A model generated the notes under the pieces. The model had not been told where the DNA came from and made no database searches. It saw only the letters and a list, made by a program, of their open reading frames with translations. 64,000 nt of DNA from Demequina aestuarii (GTDB lineage: Bacteria > Actinomycetota > Actinomycetes > Actinomycetales > Demequinaceae), in contig NZ_BBRD01000001.1 in the NCBI RefSeq assembly GCF_000975095.1, positions 825,467 through 889,466 of the forward strand, written 5' to 3'. This document shows positions 1-8,458 of the stretch, piece after piece (the first letter of the stretch is position 1; each line of letters opens with the position of its first letter). A program made the position numbers and the translations under genes.

Positions 1-1425
1 GCCTCCGGTCAGGCGGCCCACCGCCTCCAGCCGCTGCGCCTGCTCGAGCTGTTCGCTGAGGAGCCGCGTCTGAGTGACGTCGCGGAGGAACACGGTGATT
101 CCGAGCTCACTCGGCGTGGCGGTGATCTCCAGCCAGCGATCCTGGGCGCGGTCGTGGAAGGACAGGAACTGGCGTTCACCGGTGGAGATCGCCTTGCCGT
201 AGGCCTCGTGGACCGGCGTCTCGATGATGTTCGGGTACTCCACCAGAAGGTCTTTTCCCAGCAGGGACTCTCGGCCCTGACCCAGCATTCCTTGCGCGTG
301 ATCGTTCATGTACGTGATGCGCCAGTGCGCGTCGAGCCCGAGGACGCCGTCCGACATGCTGTCGAGGATGACGTCCCTCTCGCGCGCCAACTGCTGCGCC
401 TGCTGCTTGAGCGCTCGGGTGCGGTGAATGTCGATGGAACTGCCCCACCAGCGCGTGACCTCGCCGTCGCTCCCGCGCTCGGCCCTGGCGCCCACGCGGT
501 GCCAGCGGTACTCGCCGTGACGATTGCGCACACGACACTCCACCTCGTACGGGTCACCGGTGTGGATCGCGGCGGTCCACCGCTCGACCATCATGTCCTT
601 GTCGTCGGGGTGGACCAGCGAGAGCCAGCCCGCGTCGACGAAGTCGAGGACGCTTCCCCCGGAGTACTCCGCAAGCGCCTCGCTGATGTAGTCGACCACG
701 CCGTCTGGGGTGGCGCTCCACACGGCGAGCGGCAGCGCACGGGTGAGTTGGTCGAACCGCCGTCGTTGGGCCTCTGCCGACGACTTGGCCTCGCGCCACG
801 GGGTGAGGTCCTGGATGGTGCCGCGCAGCCGCTGGGGGCGTTCCTGCTCGTCGAGCAGGGGCTCTCCGATGATCAGGATGGTCCGTCGCACGCCATCGGC
901 GGCGTCGATGAGGCACTCCTCCATGAACGGTTCGCCGTCCACCGCCGCACGGGTGATGGCGTCGCGCAGCCGGTCGCGGTCATCCGCGACGAAGTAGGAG
1001 AGTGTCTCGTCTGCGGTGGGGCGGTAGCCGGCGGGGTGGCCGTGGATCTCGGCGACCTCGCCCGACCAGCTGACATCGCCGGTGTCGTAGTCGTAGGTCC
1101 AGGTGCCGATGTGGCTCAGCCTTCCCACTGCGCCCAGGGGCGGGGCCTCGCCAGCATTCTGTACGGACGCCGGGTCCGATGTGTCTGTGGCGTCAGTCGG
1201 GCCCGACGGGTCCATCACTGGTCGAGCCGGGGCGGGCTGACGGCGGTTCCAGACGGCTGCGGCTGCGACGATGAGCGAGAGGACCATCGCGGACGCGGCA
1301 AGGATGGTGATGGCGGACGGCTGGTCCGTCACGATGGCGGCGACGGTGATCAGCCCTGCTAGGGTGGCTGTGCCCACAGCTCCGACCCCGACCGCACGGG
1401 GCAACGGTGGCTGCATCGGCTCCAT
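1..1425 (-). CDS. Membrane-anchored multi-PAS sensor histidine kinase (partial)
   Basis: The reading frame runs from an ATG at 1425 off the left edge, giving 475 codons. Two hydrophobic segments near residues 10-30 and 36-56 should anchor it in the membrane. Three PAS/PAC-like domains follow, at about residues 90-200 (beginning SHIGTWTYDYDTGDVSWSGE), 210-330 and 345-450. The visible end, LEQAQRLEAVGRLTGG, is the classic beginning of a HisKA dimerisation domain, just before the phospho-accepting histidine. By family knowledge this is a sensor kinase that autophosphorylates on His and passes phosphate to a response regulator. The kinase ATPase domain and any receiver domain lie outside the window. 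The ligand is unknown. The start is uncertain because there is no strong ribosome binding site; a second ATG lies three codons in. Confidence 0.85.
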   Translation of the reverse strand, partial: MEPMQPPLPRAVGVGAVGTATLAGLITVAAIVTDQPSAITILAASAMVLSLIVAAAAVWNRRQPAPARPVMDPSGPTDATDTSDPASVQNAGEAPPLGAVGRLSHIGTWTYDYDTGDVSWSGEVAEIHGHPAGYRPTADETLSYFVADDRDRLRDAITRAAVDGEPFMEECLIDAADGVRRTILIIGEPLLDEQERPQRLRGTIQDLTPWREAKSSAEAQRRRFDQLTRALPLAVWSATPDGVVDYISEALAEYSGGSVLDFVDAGWLSLVHPDDKDMMVERWTAAIHTGDPYEVECRVRNRHGEYRWHRVGARAERGSDGEVTRWWGSSIDIHRTRALKQQAQQLARERDVILDSMSDGVLGLDAHWRITYMNDHAQGMLGQGRESLLGKDLLVEYPNIIETPVHEAYGKAISTGERQFLSFHDRAQDRWLEITATPSELGITVFLRDVTQTRLLSEQLEQAQRLEAVGRLTGG

Positions 1426-1471
1426 GGTGGACCTTACCAAGGCCCGATGGGGCAGGTGAAGAGGCGCGTGC

Positions 1472-1496
1472 GCATCCGCCCCTGTGGGGCGGTGCG
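1472..1496 (-). terminator. GC-rich hairpin between VIT-family gene and histidine kinase
   Basis: CCGCCCC (1476-1482) pairs with GGGGCGG (1486-1492) around a TGT loop, and GCA/TGC extends the stem past a bulge. There is no T-tract. It lies downstream of the VIT1/CCC1 gene, so it may slow or end that transcript. Confidence 0.4.
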
Positions 1497-1534
1497 CCCC
1501 CAGGCGGTGGGGTGTGCCCGCTGCGGTCTCGCTC

Positions 1535-2239
1535 CTACAGGGCGACTCCGACCACATGCCCGATGCCATAGGTGATCGCCATCGCCAGCGTGCCACCGAC
1601 CACGTTCCGCACGATCGCGCGCGGGAACGCGGAGTGGGCGATCCATGCGGACGTGATGCCGGTGAGCGCGAGGGCCACGATCACGCCCGCGAAGGTGAGC
1701 GGCACCTGCAGCGGCGGCGAAGCGAGCAGGATGGTCAGCAGCGGAATGATGCCGCCCAGGGTGAAGGCGCCGAGAGACGCGATGCCGGCCTGCAGGGGAC
1801 TCACGAGCTGCTTGGGGTCGATCCCGAGATGCATGAGCGCGTGGATCGCCAGCGCGTCATGCTCCGTCTGTTCCTTGGCGGCGAGCTGCGCGGTGGGCTC
1901 GGACATGCCGGTGCTCATGTTGAGTCGCGTGAGCTGCTCGAGCTCCCATTCGGGCCGCTCGTCGTGCCAGCGCTCCTCTCGCGCGAGCTGGGCCTTCTCG
2001 GCGTCGCGCTGCGACGAGACCGAGACGTACTCGCCGACTCCCATCGACAGCGCGCCGGCGGCGAGACCCGCGGCACCGGCCGCGAGGATGGCCGCGTGAT
2101 TCTCCGGAGTTGCCGCGGCCACTCCGACCACGAGCGCGGCGATCGAGACGATGCCATCGTTCGCCCCGAGTACGCCCGCTCGCAACTGGTTCAGGCGTCC
2201 CGTGATGCGGCTCTCGTCGGGTGCTGCGCGACTGCTCAT
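1535..2239 (-). CDS. VIT1/CCC1-family iron/manganese transporter
   Basis: A 234-residue membrane protein of the VIT1/CCC1 family, whose members move Fe2+ or Mn2+ out of the cytoplasm. The family signature is clear: the first helix begins RAGVLGANDGIVSIAALVVG and the second contains GALSMGVGEYVSVSSQRD. A charged, Glu/His-rich cytoplasmic middle (about residues 90-140) corresponds to the metal-binding domain. Three more helices end at the C-terminus. I chose the ATG at 2239 because TACTCT lies exactly 6 nt upstream, matching the leaderless promoters of this window; a longer frame starting at 2290 has no such support. A palindrome (2278-2287) resembling a DtxR/IdeR core lies 38 bp upstream and would suit iron or manganese control. 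That link is inference. Confidence 0.88.
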   Translation of the reverse strand: MSSRAAPDESRITGRLNQLRAGVLGANDGIVSIAALVVGVAAATPENHAAILAAGAAGLAAGALSMGVGEYVSVSSQRDAEKAQLAREERWHDERPEWELEQLTRLNMSTGMSEPTAQLAAKEQTEHDALAIHALMHLGIDPKQLVSPLQAGIASLGAFTLGGIIPLLTILLASPPLQVPLTFAGVIVALALTGITSAWIAHSAFPRAIVRNVVGGTLAMAITYGIGHVVGVAL

Positions 2240-2245
2240 GCGGCC

Positions 2246-2251
2246 AGAGTA
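2246..2251 (-). promoter_or_regulatory. Leaderless -10 box of VIT1/CCC1 gene
   Basis: TACTCT on the minus strand, 6 nt before the ATG at 2239, the same geometry as other leaderless promoters in the window. Confidence 0.5.
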
Positions 2252-2277
2252 GGCCGCCACCGGCATGGGCGCTAGCA

Positions 2278-2287
2278 AGGCTAGCCT
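2278..2287. promoter_or_regulatory. Candidate DtxR/IdeR-type metal operator
   Basis: AGGCTAGCCT is a perfect 10-bp palindrome. With flanks, about 11 of 17 positions match the DtxR/IdeR box core. It sits where the -35 region of the VIT1/CCC1 gene should be. Confidence 0.35.
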
Positions 2288-2362
2288 CATTTGGGAGCAC
2301 CGAAACCCCTGGTAACGGTGCGGTTGAATCGAGGGTTCGGGCCTGCGTGGTCCGCTGCGCGC

Positions 2363-5065
2363 CTACTGCGCTGCCACGTCGAGCAGCTCGATCACCGGCG
2401 CGCCGGCCTCGTCGGACGCATCGAGATTCACGAGCGCCGTGATGGCCCAGTCGTGGTCTCCCGCGGGGTCGTCGATCACCTGACGCACCACCCAGGTGCC
2501 GGGCGGCAGCTGGGCGTCCGGGGCCGCCGCAAGCGCCGCTCGCGCACGTCCCTCGTCGTGGTCGCCGTCAGGCTCCACGAACGTGATCAGCGCGGCGGAC
2601 CGCGCATCCGGGCCGATGCCGATCGCTGCGCCGCCCTGCGCCTCGAACAGCGGGTCGAGTGCATCGCGCCAGGCCTGGGCGTTCCATCCCGAGGCCCCGT
2701 CGAGTGCACCGAGTGCCGCGTAGTTCTCGCGCGAGGCGAGCTCGATGCGGTGGAACATCGCGTTGCGCACCAGTCGGCGCAGGATGCGGGGGTTGCCGGA
2801 CATGGGTCGTGCCGGGCCCGTGACGGTGCTCGTCGCGGCCACCGAGGCTGGATCCGCATCGTCGCCAAGGGCGACGTCAGGATTCATCAGGCTCTCCCAC
2901 TCGTCGAGCAGCGACGAGTCGGTGGCGCGCACCATCTCGCCCAGCCAGTCGGTGATCGCCTCGACCTCGTCGGTGCGGTGCTCCTCGGGGACCGTCTGCC
3001 GCAGCGCCCGGTAGGCCTCCGCCAGATAGCGCAGCACCACACCCTCCGTGCGCTCGAGCCCGTAGACGGACACGACGTCGCCGAACGACATCGCCTTCTC
3101 GAGCATGTCTCGCACCACGGACTTGGGGGACAGCTCGGCGCCGAGGATCCATGGGTTGGTGCGGCGATAGGCGAGGAACGCGGGCTCGAGGAGGTCCGCG
3201 AGAGGCCGGGGCCAGGTGACATCGTCGAGGAGTTCCATGCGCTCCTCGTACTCGATGCCGTCCGCCTTCATCGCGGCCACGGCGACGCCCCGCGCCTCGT
3301 GCTGCTGCGCCATGAGGATCTGGCGGGGATCCGACAGCGTCGCCTCGATCACCGACACCACGTCCAGCGCGTGGTCAGGAGCGTCGACGTTGAGGAGGTC
3401 CATCGCCGCCAGCGCGAACGGAGACAGCGGCTGGTTGAGTGCGAAGTTTCGCGGCACGTCCACGGTGAGTCGCACCGAGGGGCGTTCGCCCCGCGGGTGA
3501 GCGGGGTCGGGCACCCGGATGTGCTCGACGACGCCCGCGATCCGGAGCGAGCGGTAGATCCTCAGCGCCTGGCGCAGGTGTGCCGATCGCTGTGCGGGAG
3601 TGTCGTGCACGGCCTCGAGCAGGGTGCGCATCGCGAGCACGGGGTCTTCCGGTGCGCGGTCCAGGAACGGGTTGGCGACGCCCCGGGACAGGACGTTGAG
3701 GACCATCGCGTGCGTCACGGAGAACCGGCTGGTGAGGGGTTCTGGGGGTGCGTCCCGCAGCCGCTCGAAGGTGGCGTCCGTCCAGTTCACGGACCCTGCC
3801 GGCGCCGACTTGCGCACGATCTTCTTGCGCTTCTTGGGGTCGTCGCCCGCCTTGGCGAGAGACTTGCGGTTCTCGATCACGTGCTCCGGTGCCATCACGA
3901 GGACCTCGCCCTCAGTGTCGAACCCGGCGCGGCCCGCGCGCCCCGCGATCTGGTGGAACTCGCGCGCCGTCAGATGCCTCATCCGCTCGCCGTCGTACTT
4001 CACCAACGACGTGAGCAGCACCGTGCGGATCGGCACGTTGATGCCCACTCCCAGGGTGTCGGTGCCGCACACCACCTTGAGCAGTCCCTGCTGCGTCAGT
4101 CGCTCGACCGTGCGCCGGTACTTGGGGAGCATGCCCGCGTGGTGGACGCCGATGCCCGCCCGCAGGAACTTGCTCAACGTCTTGCCGAAGCCTGTGCGGA
4201 AGTGCGTGTCCGCGAGCGCATCGGCGATGGCCTGGCGCTCCGTCTTGGTCGCGACCTGCGTGCTGAGCAGCGCTTGGGCGCGGTCGACGGCGTCCTTCTG
4301 GGTGAAGTGCACGATGTACACCGGCGCACGGCCGGTCTCGACGATCTTCTCCACGACCTCGGGCAGCGGCTCGAGGCTGTAGTCGAACGTGAGCGGCACG
4401 GGTCGCTCGAGCGTCGTCACCTCGGCCACCGCGCGGTCGCTGCGCTCCTTGAGCGCGTCCACGAGCCAGGTGGTGTCCCCGAGAGTCGCGGACATGAGCA
4501 CGAACTGCGTGCGCGGCAGCTCGATGAGCGGCACCTGCCACGCCCATCCGCGCTGCGGGTCGGAGTAGAAATGGAACTCGTCCATCACCACCAGCGAGGC
4601 GTCGGTCGCCGCCCCGTCGCGGAGCGCGAAGTTCGCCAGGATCTCCGCGGTGCAGCAGATGATCGGGGCGTCCGCGTTGACCGCCGAGTCGCCGGTCATG
4701 AGCCCGACGTTCTCGGTGCCGAACATCTCGATCAGGGCGAAGAACTTCTCGCTCACCAGGGCCTTGAGCGGCGCCGTGTAGTACGTGCGGCCTCCGGTTC
4801 CGGCACGGTGAGCGGCCATCGCCGCGAAGTGCGCTCCCGTGGCCACGAGAGTCTTTCCGGAACCCGTGGGCGTCGCCAGAATCACATGCGAGCCGGAGAC
4901 GATCTCGATGAGCGCCTCGTCCTGGTGCGGGTACAGGGGCAGGCCCTGATCGGAGGCCCACTGGCTGAACGCCTCGTAGAGCCCGTCCGGGTCGGGCGCG
5001 GTGCCCGGCGCGGTGTCGGGCAGGCGGGAGAGGAGTGGGGCGTCGGCGGAGGTCATCGTGACCAT
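2363..5065 (-). CDS. DEAD/DEAH-box RNA helicase with DUF3516 C-terminal region
   Basis: A 900-residue superfamily 2 helicase. Motif I ATPTGSGKT is at residues 64-72, motif II is DEFH at 162-165 (a DExH form), motif III is SATLGDT, and motif VI is HQIAGRAGRAGFDTEG. The long C-terminal half matches the actinobacterial DUF3516 helicases related to Ski2/Mtr4 (established family knowledge), so it probably unwinds structured RNA during processing or decay. The frame opens at 5095, but ATGs at 5065 and 5056 fit better: the region from 5076 onward is a repeated intergenic element (5076-5137), so the first ten codons are unlikely to be translated. I used 5065; MTSADAP at 5056 is equally possible. No operon partner is evident. 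Confidence 0.9.
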   Translation of the reverse strand: MVTMTSADAPLLSRLPDTAPGTAPDPDGLYEAFSQWASDQGLPLYPHQDEALIEIVSGSHVILATPTGSGKTLVATGAHFAAMAAHRAGTGGRTYYTAPLKALVSEKFFALIEMFGTENVGLMTGDSAVNADAPIICCTAEILANFALRDGAATDASLVVMDEFHFYSDPQRGWAWQVPLIELPRTQFVLMSATLGDTTWLVDALKERSDRAVAEVTTLERPVPLTFDYSLEPLPEVVEKIVETGRAPVYIVHFTQKDAVDRAQALLSTQVATKTERQAIADALADTHFRTGFGKTLSKFLRAGIGVHHAGMLPKYRRTVERLTQQGLLKVVCGTDTLGVGINVPIRTVLLTSLVKYDGERMRHLTAREFHQIAGRAGRAGFDTEGEVLVMAPEHVIENRKSLAKAGDDPKKRKKIVRKSAPAGSVNWTDATFERLRDAPPEPLTSRFSVTHAMVLNVLSRGVANPFLDRAPEDPVLAMRTLLEAVHDTPAQRSAHLRQALRIYRSLRIAGVVEHIRVPDPAHPRGERPSVRLTVDVPRNFALNQPLSPFALAAMDLLNVDAPDHALDVVSVIEATLSDPRQILMAQQHEARGVAVAAMKADGIEYEERMELLDDVTWPRPLADLLEPAFLAYRRTNPWILGAELSPKSVVRDMLEKAMSFGDVVSVYGLERTEGVVLRYLAEAYRALRQTVPEEHRTDEVEAITDWLGEMVRATDSSLLDEWESLMNPDVALGDDADPASVAATSTVTGPARPMSGNPRILRRLVRNAMFHRIELASRENYAALGALDGASGWNAQAWRDALDPLFEAQGGAAIGIGPDARSAALITFVEPDGDHDEGRARAALAAAPDAQLPPGTWVVRQVIDDPAGDHDWAITALVNLDASDEAGAPVIELLDVAAQ

Positions 5066-5075
5066 TGTGGCGGAC

Positions 5076-5137
5076 GTGAGTCCTCGCGTTCCCACGACAG
5101 GGAGCGCGGCCCAGACATGAGCCCCGACGCTCCTACG
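5076..5137 (-). repeat. Two-box intergenic element 1 (41-bp period)
   Basis: Reading the minus strand, box 1 is TAGGAGCGTCGGGGCTCATG and box 2 is TGGGAACGCGAGGACTCAC, with starts 41 bp apart. The TAG of box 1 is the stop codon of the yggS-family gene. Box 2 overlaps the dubious N-terminal extension of the helicase frame. Confidence 0.75.
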
Positions 5138-5876
5138 TCGTGGGCGTGGGGCGGGCGCCCATCACCGCGGAGCCCACGCGCACCATCGTCGCGCCCTCCG
5201 CGATCGCCCACTCGAGGTCGCGCGACATGCCCATCGACAGGTGCCACGCGTCGGTCAGGGGGAGCGCGCCGCTCTCGGAGCGGATCAGCGCAGCGTCGCG
5301 GATCTCGCGCAGCCGCCGGTACCCGGCGCGCACGGCCTCCTCGACGCGGGAGTGGAGCCCGATGGTCATGAACCCCGTGACCGTCAGTGCGGGCAGCGCC
5401 TGCACCGCGGTGGCGAGAGCCAGAGCGTCGTACGGGTCCACGCCGGCCTTCGACTCCTCGCCCGAGACGTTGACCTGGATCATCACGTCGAGATCGCGCC
5501 CGGCCTCGACGCACAGCCGGGACAGGCGCTCCGCGAGCTTCATCGAATCGACCGTCTGCACGCAGTCCGCGAACTCGACGGCGATGGCGGCCTTGTTGCG
5601 CTGCAGCTGCCCGATCACGTGGATGCGAGCGCCCGCCGTGCGCAGCGCCGCGCCCTTCTCGGCGAGCTCCTGCATGCGAGACTCGCCGACCAGTGTGGCG
5701 CCGGCGGAGACTGCCGCCACCGCAGCATCGGCGCCCCACGTCTTGGTCGCGACCAGCAGACGCACTCCCGCCCCCGCGCGCCCGCACGCGGCCTCGGCGA
5801 TATGAACGCGGGCCTTCACCTCGGCGTAGCGCGCGGCGTGGTCCCAGTCGGGGGCAGGCGCGGCGAGCGTGCTCAT
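5133..5876 (-). CDS. yggS: YggS/PLPBP-family pyridoxal phosphate homeostasis protein
   Basis: 247 residues, the usual YggS/PROSC length. Lys45 in the motif VATKT is the PLP Schiff-base lysine. Other hallmarks are VGESRMQE, HVIGQLQRNK and LSMGMSRDLEWAI, followed by a phosphate-binding VRVGSAVMG. The family binds PLP but has no proven racemase activity; it buffers free PLP and affects amino acid balance. Its ATG overlaps the stop of the upstream ybaK-like gene by 4 bp (ATGA), so the two are co-translated. In many Gram-positives yggS lies near division genes; here it does not. Its TAG stop is contributed by a copy of the 41-bp-period intergenic element. Confidence 0.93.
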   Translation of the reverse strand: MSTLAAPAPDWDHAARYAEVKARVHIAEAACGRAGAGVRLLVATKTWGADAAVAAVSAGATLVGESRMQELAEKGAALRTAGARIHVIGQLQRNKAAIAVEFADCVQTVDSMKLAERLSRLCVEAGRDLDVMIQVNVSGEESKAGVDPYDALALATAVQALPALTVTGFMTIGLHSRVEEAVRAGYRRLREIRDAALIRSESGALPLTDAWHLSMGMSRDLEWAIAEGATMVRVGSAVMGARPTPTT

Positions 5877-6367
5877 GCGTCCTTCGCGATGGGCGCGGTG
5901 GCGGCGTCGGTGAGCGACACCAGGTCCGCGGGCGCGAGCTCGATGTCGAGGCCGCGGCGCCCACCGGAGATGTACACCTGATCATGGTCGAACGCACTCG
6001 AGTCGATGATGGCGGGCAGCTTCTTGCGCCCGCCCAGCGGCGAGATGCCTCCCAGCACGTACCCCGTGACGCGCTCGGCCTCGTCGGGTTCCGCCATGAT
6101 CGCCTTCTTGACGCCGAGGGCGCGTGCCACCGCCTTCAGGTCCAGCAGGCCGGCGACGGGGACGACGGCCAACGCCAGCGCATCGTCCGCCCGCACGCAC
6201 AGCGTCTTGAAGACGCGTTCCGGCGCGGCGCTGAGGGCCTGCGCGGCCTCATGTCCGTACGACAGCTCGGACGAGGGATCATGATCGTAGTGGTGGACGG
6301 TGTGTGCGACGTCGGCGGCGAGCAGGGCCGCAACGGCGGGGGTGCTCGCACTCTCGTGGCTGGCCAT
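5873..6367 (-). CDS. ybaK: YbaK/EbsC-family Cys-tRNA(Pro) deacylase
   Basis: 164 residues from the ATG at 6367. The family removes Cys mischarged onto tRNA-Pro by prolyl-tRNA synthetase. The conserved catalytic Lys is in [10 protein letters not shown] (Lys54), and the signature [17 protein letters not shown] is at 102-118, matching YbaK/EbsC. A longer frame starting at 6412 would add 15 Arg-rich residues and run into the divergent rnhA promoter, so I prefer MASHES. CACACT lies 7 nt upstream of this ATG, a weak leaderless -10. It heads a two-gene operon with yggS. Confidence 0.88.
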   Translation of the reverse strand: MASHESASTPAVAALLAADVAHTVHHYDHDPSSELSYGHEAAQALSAAPERVFKTLCVRADDALALAVVPVAGLLDLKAVARALGVKKAIMAEPDEAERVTGYVLGGISPLGGRKKLPAIIDSSAFDHDQVYISGGRRGLDIELAPADLVSLTDAATAPIAKDA

Positions 6368-6416
6368 GGGCACCAGTGTGCCGCATGTGCGACGCCGTCC
6401 AGCCGCGCGCATGGCC

Positions 6417-6422
6417 TACGCT
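6417..6422 (+). promoter_or_regulatory. Leaderless -10 box of rnhA
   Basis: TACGCT, then exactly 6 nt, then the GTG start at 6429. This spacing decides the start of rnhA over the upstream ATG at 6411, which lies inside the promoter. Confidence 0.55.
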
Positions 6423-6428
6423 CTCGGG

Positions 6429-6884
6429 GTGACCAGCGACACCCTGACCCCTGTGGACATGTGGACCGACGGCGCCTGCAAGGGCAACCCCGGCGTGGGC
6501 GGATGGGGCGCGTGGATGCGCACCGGCGGCAAGGAGCGCGAGCTGTTCGGCGGCGAACTCCAGACCACCAACAACCGCATGGAGCTCACGGCGGTGATCG
6601 AGGGACTCAAGGCGCTCAATCGGCCGTGCGCGGTGACGCTGCACGTCGACTCCACGTATGTGATGAACGGCGTCACCAAGTGGATTCACGGCTGGAAGCG
6701 CAACGGCTGGAAGACCGGCGACAAGAAGCCGGTCAAGAACAAGGAGCTGTGGATCGCGCTCGACGAGCAGGTGGCGCGCCACGAGGTCAGCTGGGTGTGG
6801 GTCAAGGGCCACGCGGGCGATCCGGGCAACGAGCGCGCGGACCAGCTGGCGAACAAGGGCGTCGACAAGGTGCGCGGCGCCTAA
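6429..6884 (+). CDS. rnhA: Ribonuclease HI
   Basis: 151 residues, the normal RNase HI size. It cuts the RNA strand of RNA:DNA hybrids. The catalytic DEDD set is intact: Asp14 ([11 protein letters not shown]), Glu52 (NRMELTA), Asp74 (LHVDSTYV) and Asp138 (NERADQLA), with the assisting His128 in KGHAG. All four acids are offset by exactly four from E. coli RNase HI. The [21 protein letters not shown] stretch is the basic handle region. I chose the GTG at 6429 because the -10 box TACGCT lies 6 nt before it. Divergent from ybaK. A hairpin follows at 6928-6951. Confidence 0.95.
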   Translation: MTSDTLTPVDMWTDGACKGNPGVGGWGAWMRTGGKERELFGGELQTTNNRMELTAVIEGLKALNRPCAVTLHVDSTYVMNGVTKWIHGWKRNGWKTGDKKPVKNKELWIALDEQVARHEVSWVWVKGHAGDPGNERADQLANKGVDKVRGA

Positions 6885-6927
6885 TCCGCCCCGGCCCCGC
6901 GTCGCCCCTCACGCCCCAGGTTTCTAG

Positions 6928-6951
6928 GCAAGTCATGTTCATTCGACTTGC
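6928..6951 (+). terminator. Hairpin downstream of rnhA
   Basis: GCAAGTC (6928-6934) pairs perfectly with GACTTGC (6945-6951) around a 10-nt loop. No strong T-run follows. It is AT-richer than its surroundings and sits in the convergent gap after rnhA. Confidence 0.4.
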
Positions 6952-6977
6952 GTCACCCGGCCCTCGCTCCCACCAAC

Positions 6978-7038
6978 GAGGAAGCTGACGACTCGATTTT
7001 GGCCTTGGCGTCCGGCTATAGGAACGTCAGGACTCATC
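6978..7038 (+). repeat. Two-box intergenic element 2 (41-bp period)
   Basis: Box 1 is GAGGAAGCTGACGACTCGAT (6978-6997) and box 2 is TAGGAACGTCAGGACTCATC (7019-7038). Starts are 41 bp apart. It lies between the convergent rnhA and the gene ending at 7049. Confidence 0.75.
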
Positions 7039-7048
7039 TGGGTGCTGC

Positions 7049-7807
7049 TCAACCCACTGAGAACTCGCCGATCACCGTGATGCCGTCGCTCTCGTAAACC
7101 GGAATCGTGTCCGGCCGGGGTGGGGGAGTGGCCTGCATTTCCAGGGCGTGCGCGGGCGAGGTGGGCATCGGTCCGTGCGCAGCGTCGAGTTCCGCTCGAC
7201 GAATGTAGCCTTCACGACCGTTCGTCGCCCATGCCAGGATCAGGTCCGGCCGGGCATCGAACGCGTCTGTGCCATACGTCTCCCCGTTCTCATTCACCGC
7301 GAGCGGCACCGGCTCGGCCGCGATGTACGAGGCCGTCAGTGACCACTCGTCGTACACCGACGCGCGAATCTCGACCATGCCGTCAGATACCGCATCGAGT
7401 GGGATCTGACCGCCCGTCCAAGCGGTCCCCGCGAGGATGTCGTCCTCGCCGCACACCACGCTCCCAGAACCTTCGATCTCGAAGTGCCCGGGTGTCAGGC
7501 AGTCGAGGCGGTACTTGATGGCAGTGGCCTCGTCGGGAGCCTGTCCCAAGTCGAGCGTTCCGGGTCCGTGCGTTGCCATCGTCTTCGGCTCACCGAGCGG
7601 GGTGACGATCTCGCCTCCCGGTGTGCCCGTGATCACCGCCGTCGCGACGCCCGCACCTGTCACGAGCACGACGGTGAGCCCTCCGATGAGCCCACTCCGC
7701 CGCGGCCAGAACCGCCGCGAAGGCACTCGGGCCGCCGTCGCATCGGCCGCGCTGACGAGTTCGCGCCGCAGCGCAGCGGCGAACGCGGAATCGAGGGTGT
7801 CAATCAT
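7049..7807 (-). CDS. Single-pass membrane protein downstream of an ECF sigma factor
   Basis: 252 residues. A cytoplasmic N-terminus of about 45 residues (MIDTLDSAFAAALRRELVS) is followed by one transmembrane helix (GLIGGLTVVLVTGAGVATAV) and an extracytoplasmic domain of about 180 residues with two cysteines (LDCLTPG and VVCGED). I do not recognise the outer domain. The ATG at 7807 lies inside the 3' end of the sigma gene (8-bp overlap), so the pair is translationally coupled. By position and topology it could be the anti-sigma or sensor partner, although no ZAS zinc motif is visible. The 84 codons upstream of 7807 in the same frame are shadow of the sigma gene. Confidence 0.7.
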   Translation of the reverse strand: MIDTLDSAFAAALRRELVSAADATAARVPSRRFWPRRSGLIGGLTVVLVTGAGVATAVITGTPGGEIVTPLGEPKTMATHGPGTLDLGQAPDEATAIKYRLDCLTPGHFEIEGSGSVVCGEDDILAGTAWTGGQIPLDAVSDGMVEIRASVYDEWSLTASYIAAEPVPLAVNENGETYGTDAFDARPDLILAWATNGREGYIRRAELDAAHGPMPTSPAHALEMQATPPPRPDTIPVYESDGITVIGEFSVG

Positions 7808-8396
7808 GGTGAGCCTCCTCGCGGGCAGACGGGTGAAGCTCTCGCAAGTCCTCGCGCAGCCGGGCCCGCGCGCGAGACAGGCGCTGCTTGGCAGCATCGG
7901 GCGTCGTGCCGACGGTCGCCGCCGCGTCCGCGACGGAGTAGCCCTCGAGCACGGTGAGCACGAACAGGCCGAGCGTGTCCCGCGGCAGCGCTCGCAGGGC
8001 ATCGCCGATGCGCGGATCGAGGTGGTCCCAGAGCTCACCTGCCTCGCGCGCAGCGACATCGTCAGCGGCTGGCGCTCCGCTCTCGCGGGGAAGCTTCGCG
8101 ATCAGCGCTCGGTATCGGCGAGCCGAGCGGGTGACGTTTCGGCACGTGTGCGCGGTGGTCACGAGCAGCCAGGGGAGCACGCTTCCGTCGACCTCGCGCA
8201 CGGTGTCACGGCGGCGCCATAGTTCGAAGAAGGCGGTGGCGGTGGCGTCTTCGGCGGCATGCACGTCGCGGAGGGTCCGCAGCGCGAGGCCATAGACGCG
8301 CGGGTGATGTCGGTCGAAGACTTGCCCGAGAGCCTCGCCGTCCCCGTCCCGGGCACGCCGCCACAGGGGGGCCTCTGGCTCGTCAGCGCGTCTCAT
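7800..8396 (-). CDS. ECF-type RNA polymerase sigma factor
   Basis: 198 residues from MRRADEPEAP. Region 2 (about residues 20-85) contains DRHHPRVYGLALRTLRDVHA and the helix AEDATATAFFELWRR. Region 4 (about 135-185) contains ALRALPRDTLGLFVLTVLEG and a helix-turn-helix SVADAAATVGTTPDAAKQRL. ECF sigma factors direct RNA polymerase to stress or envelope-response promoters. The start at 8396 is preferred over 8432 because GACACT lies 7 nt upstream in the leaderless arrangement. It is cotranscribed with the membrane protein that overlaps its stop codon, and divergent from the YigZ-family gene. Confidence 0.88.
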   Translation of the reverse strand: MRRADEPEAPLWRRARDGDGEALGQVFDRHHPRVYGLALRTLRDVHAAEDATATAFFELWRRRDTVREVDGSVLPWLLVTTAHTCRNVTRSARRYRALIAKLPRESGAPAADDVAAREAGELWDHLDPRIGDALRALPRDTLGLFVLTVLEGYSVADAAATVGTTPDAAKQRLSRARARLREDLRELHPSAREEAHHD

Positions 8397-8446
8397 GCCC
8401 CTGAGTGTCCGGCACGTCGCCGCAGGTGACACTCGGTGCGCGGCGA

Positions 8447-8452
8447 TAGCCT
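8447..8452 (+). promoter_or_regulatory. Leaderless -10 box of the YigZ/IMPACT gene
   Basis: TAGCCT, 6 nt, then the GTG start at 8459. Confidence 0.5.
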
Positions 8453-8458
8453 GCCAGG

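Noticed and set aside
2291..5371. A 1026-codon plus-strand open frame over the helicase gene
   Set aside because: His/Arg/Val-rich composition with no motifs; it mirrors the minus-strand helicase, an effect of GC-rich codon bias.
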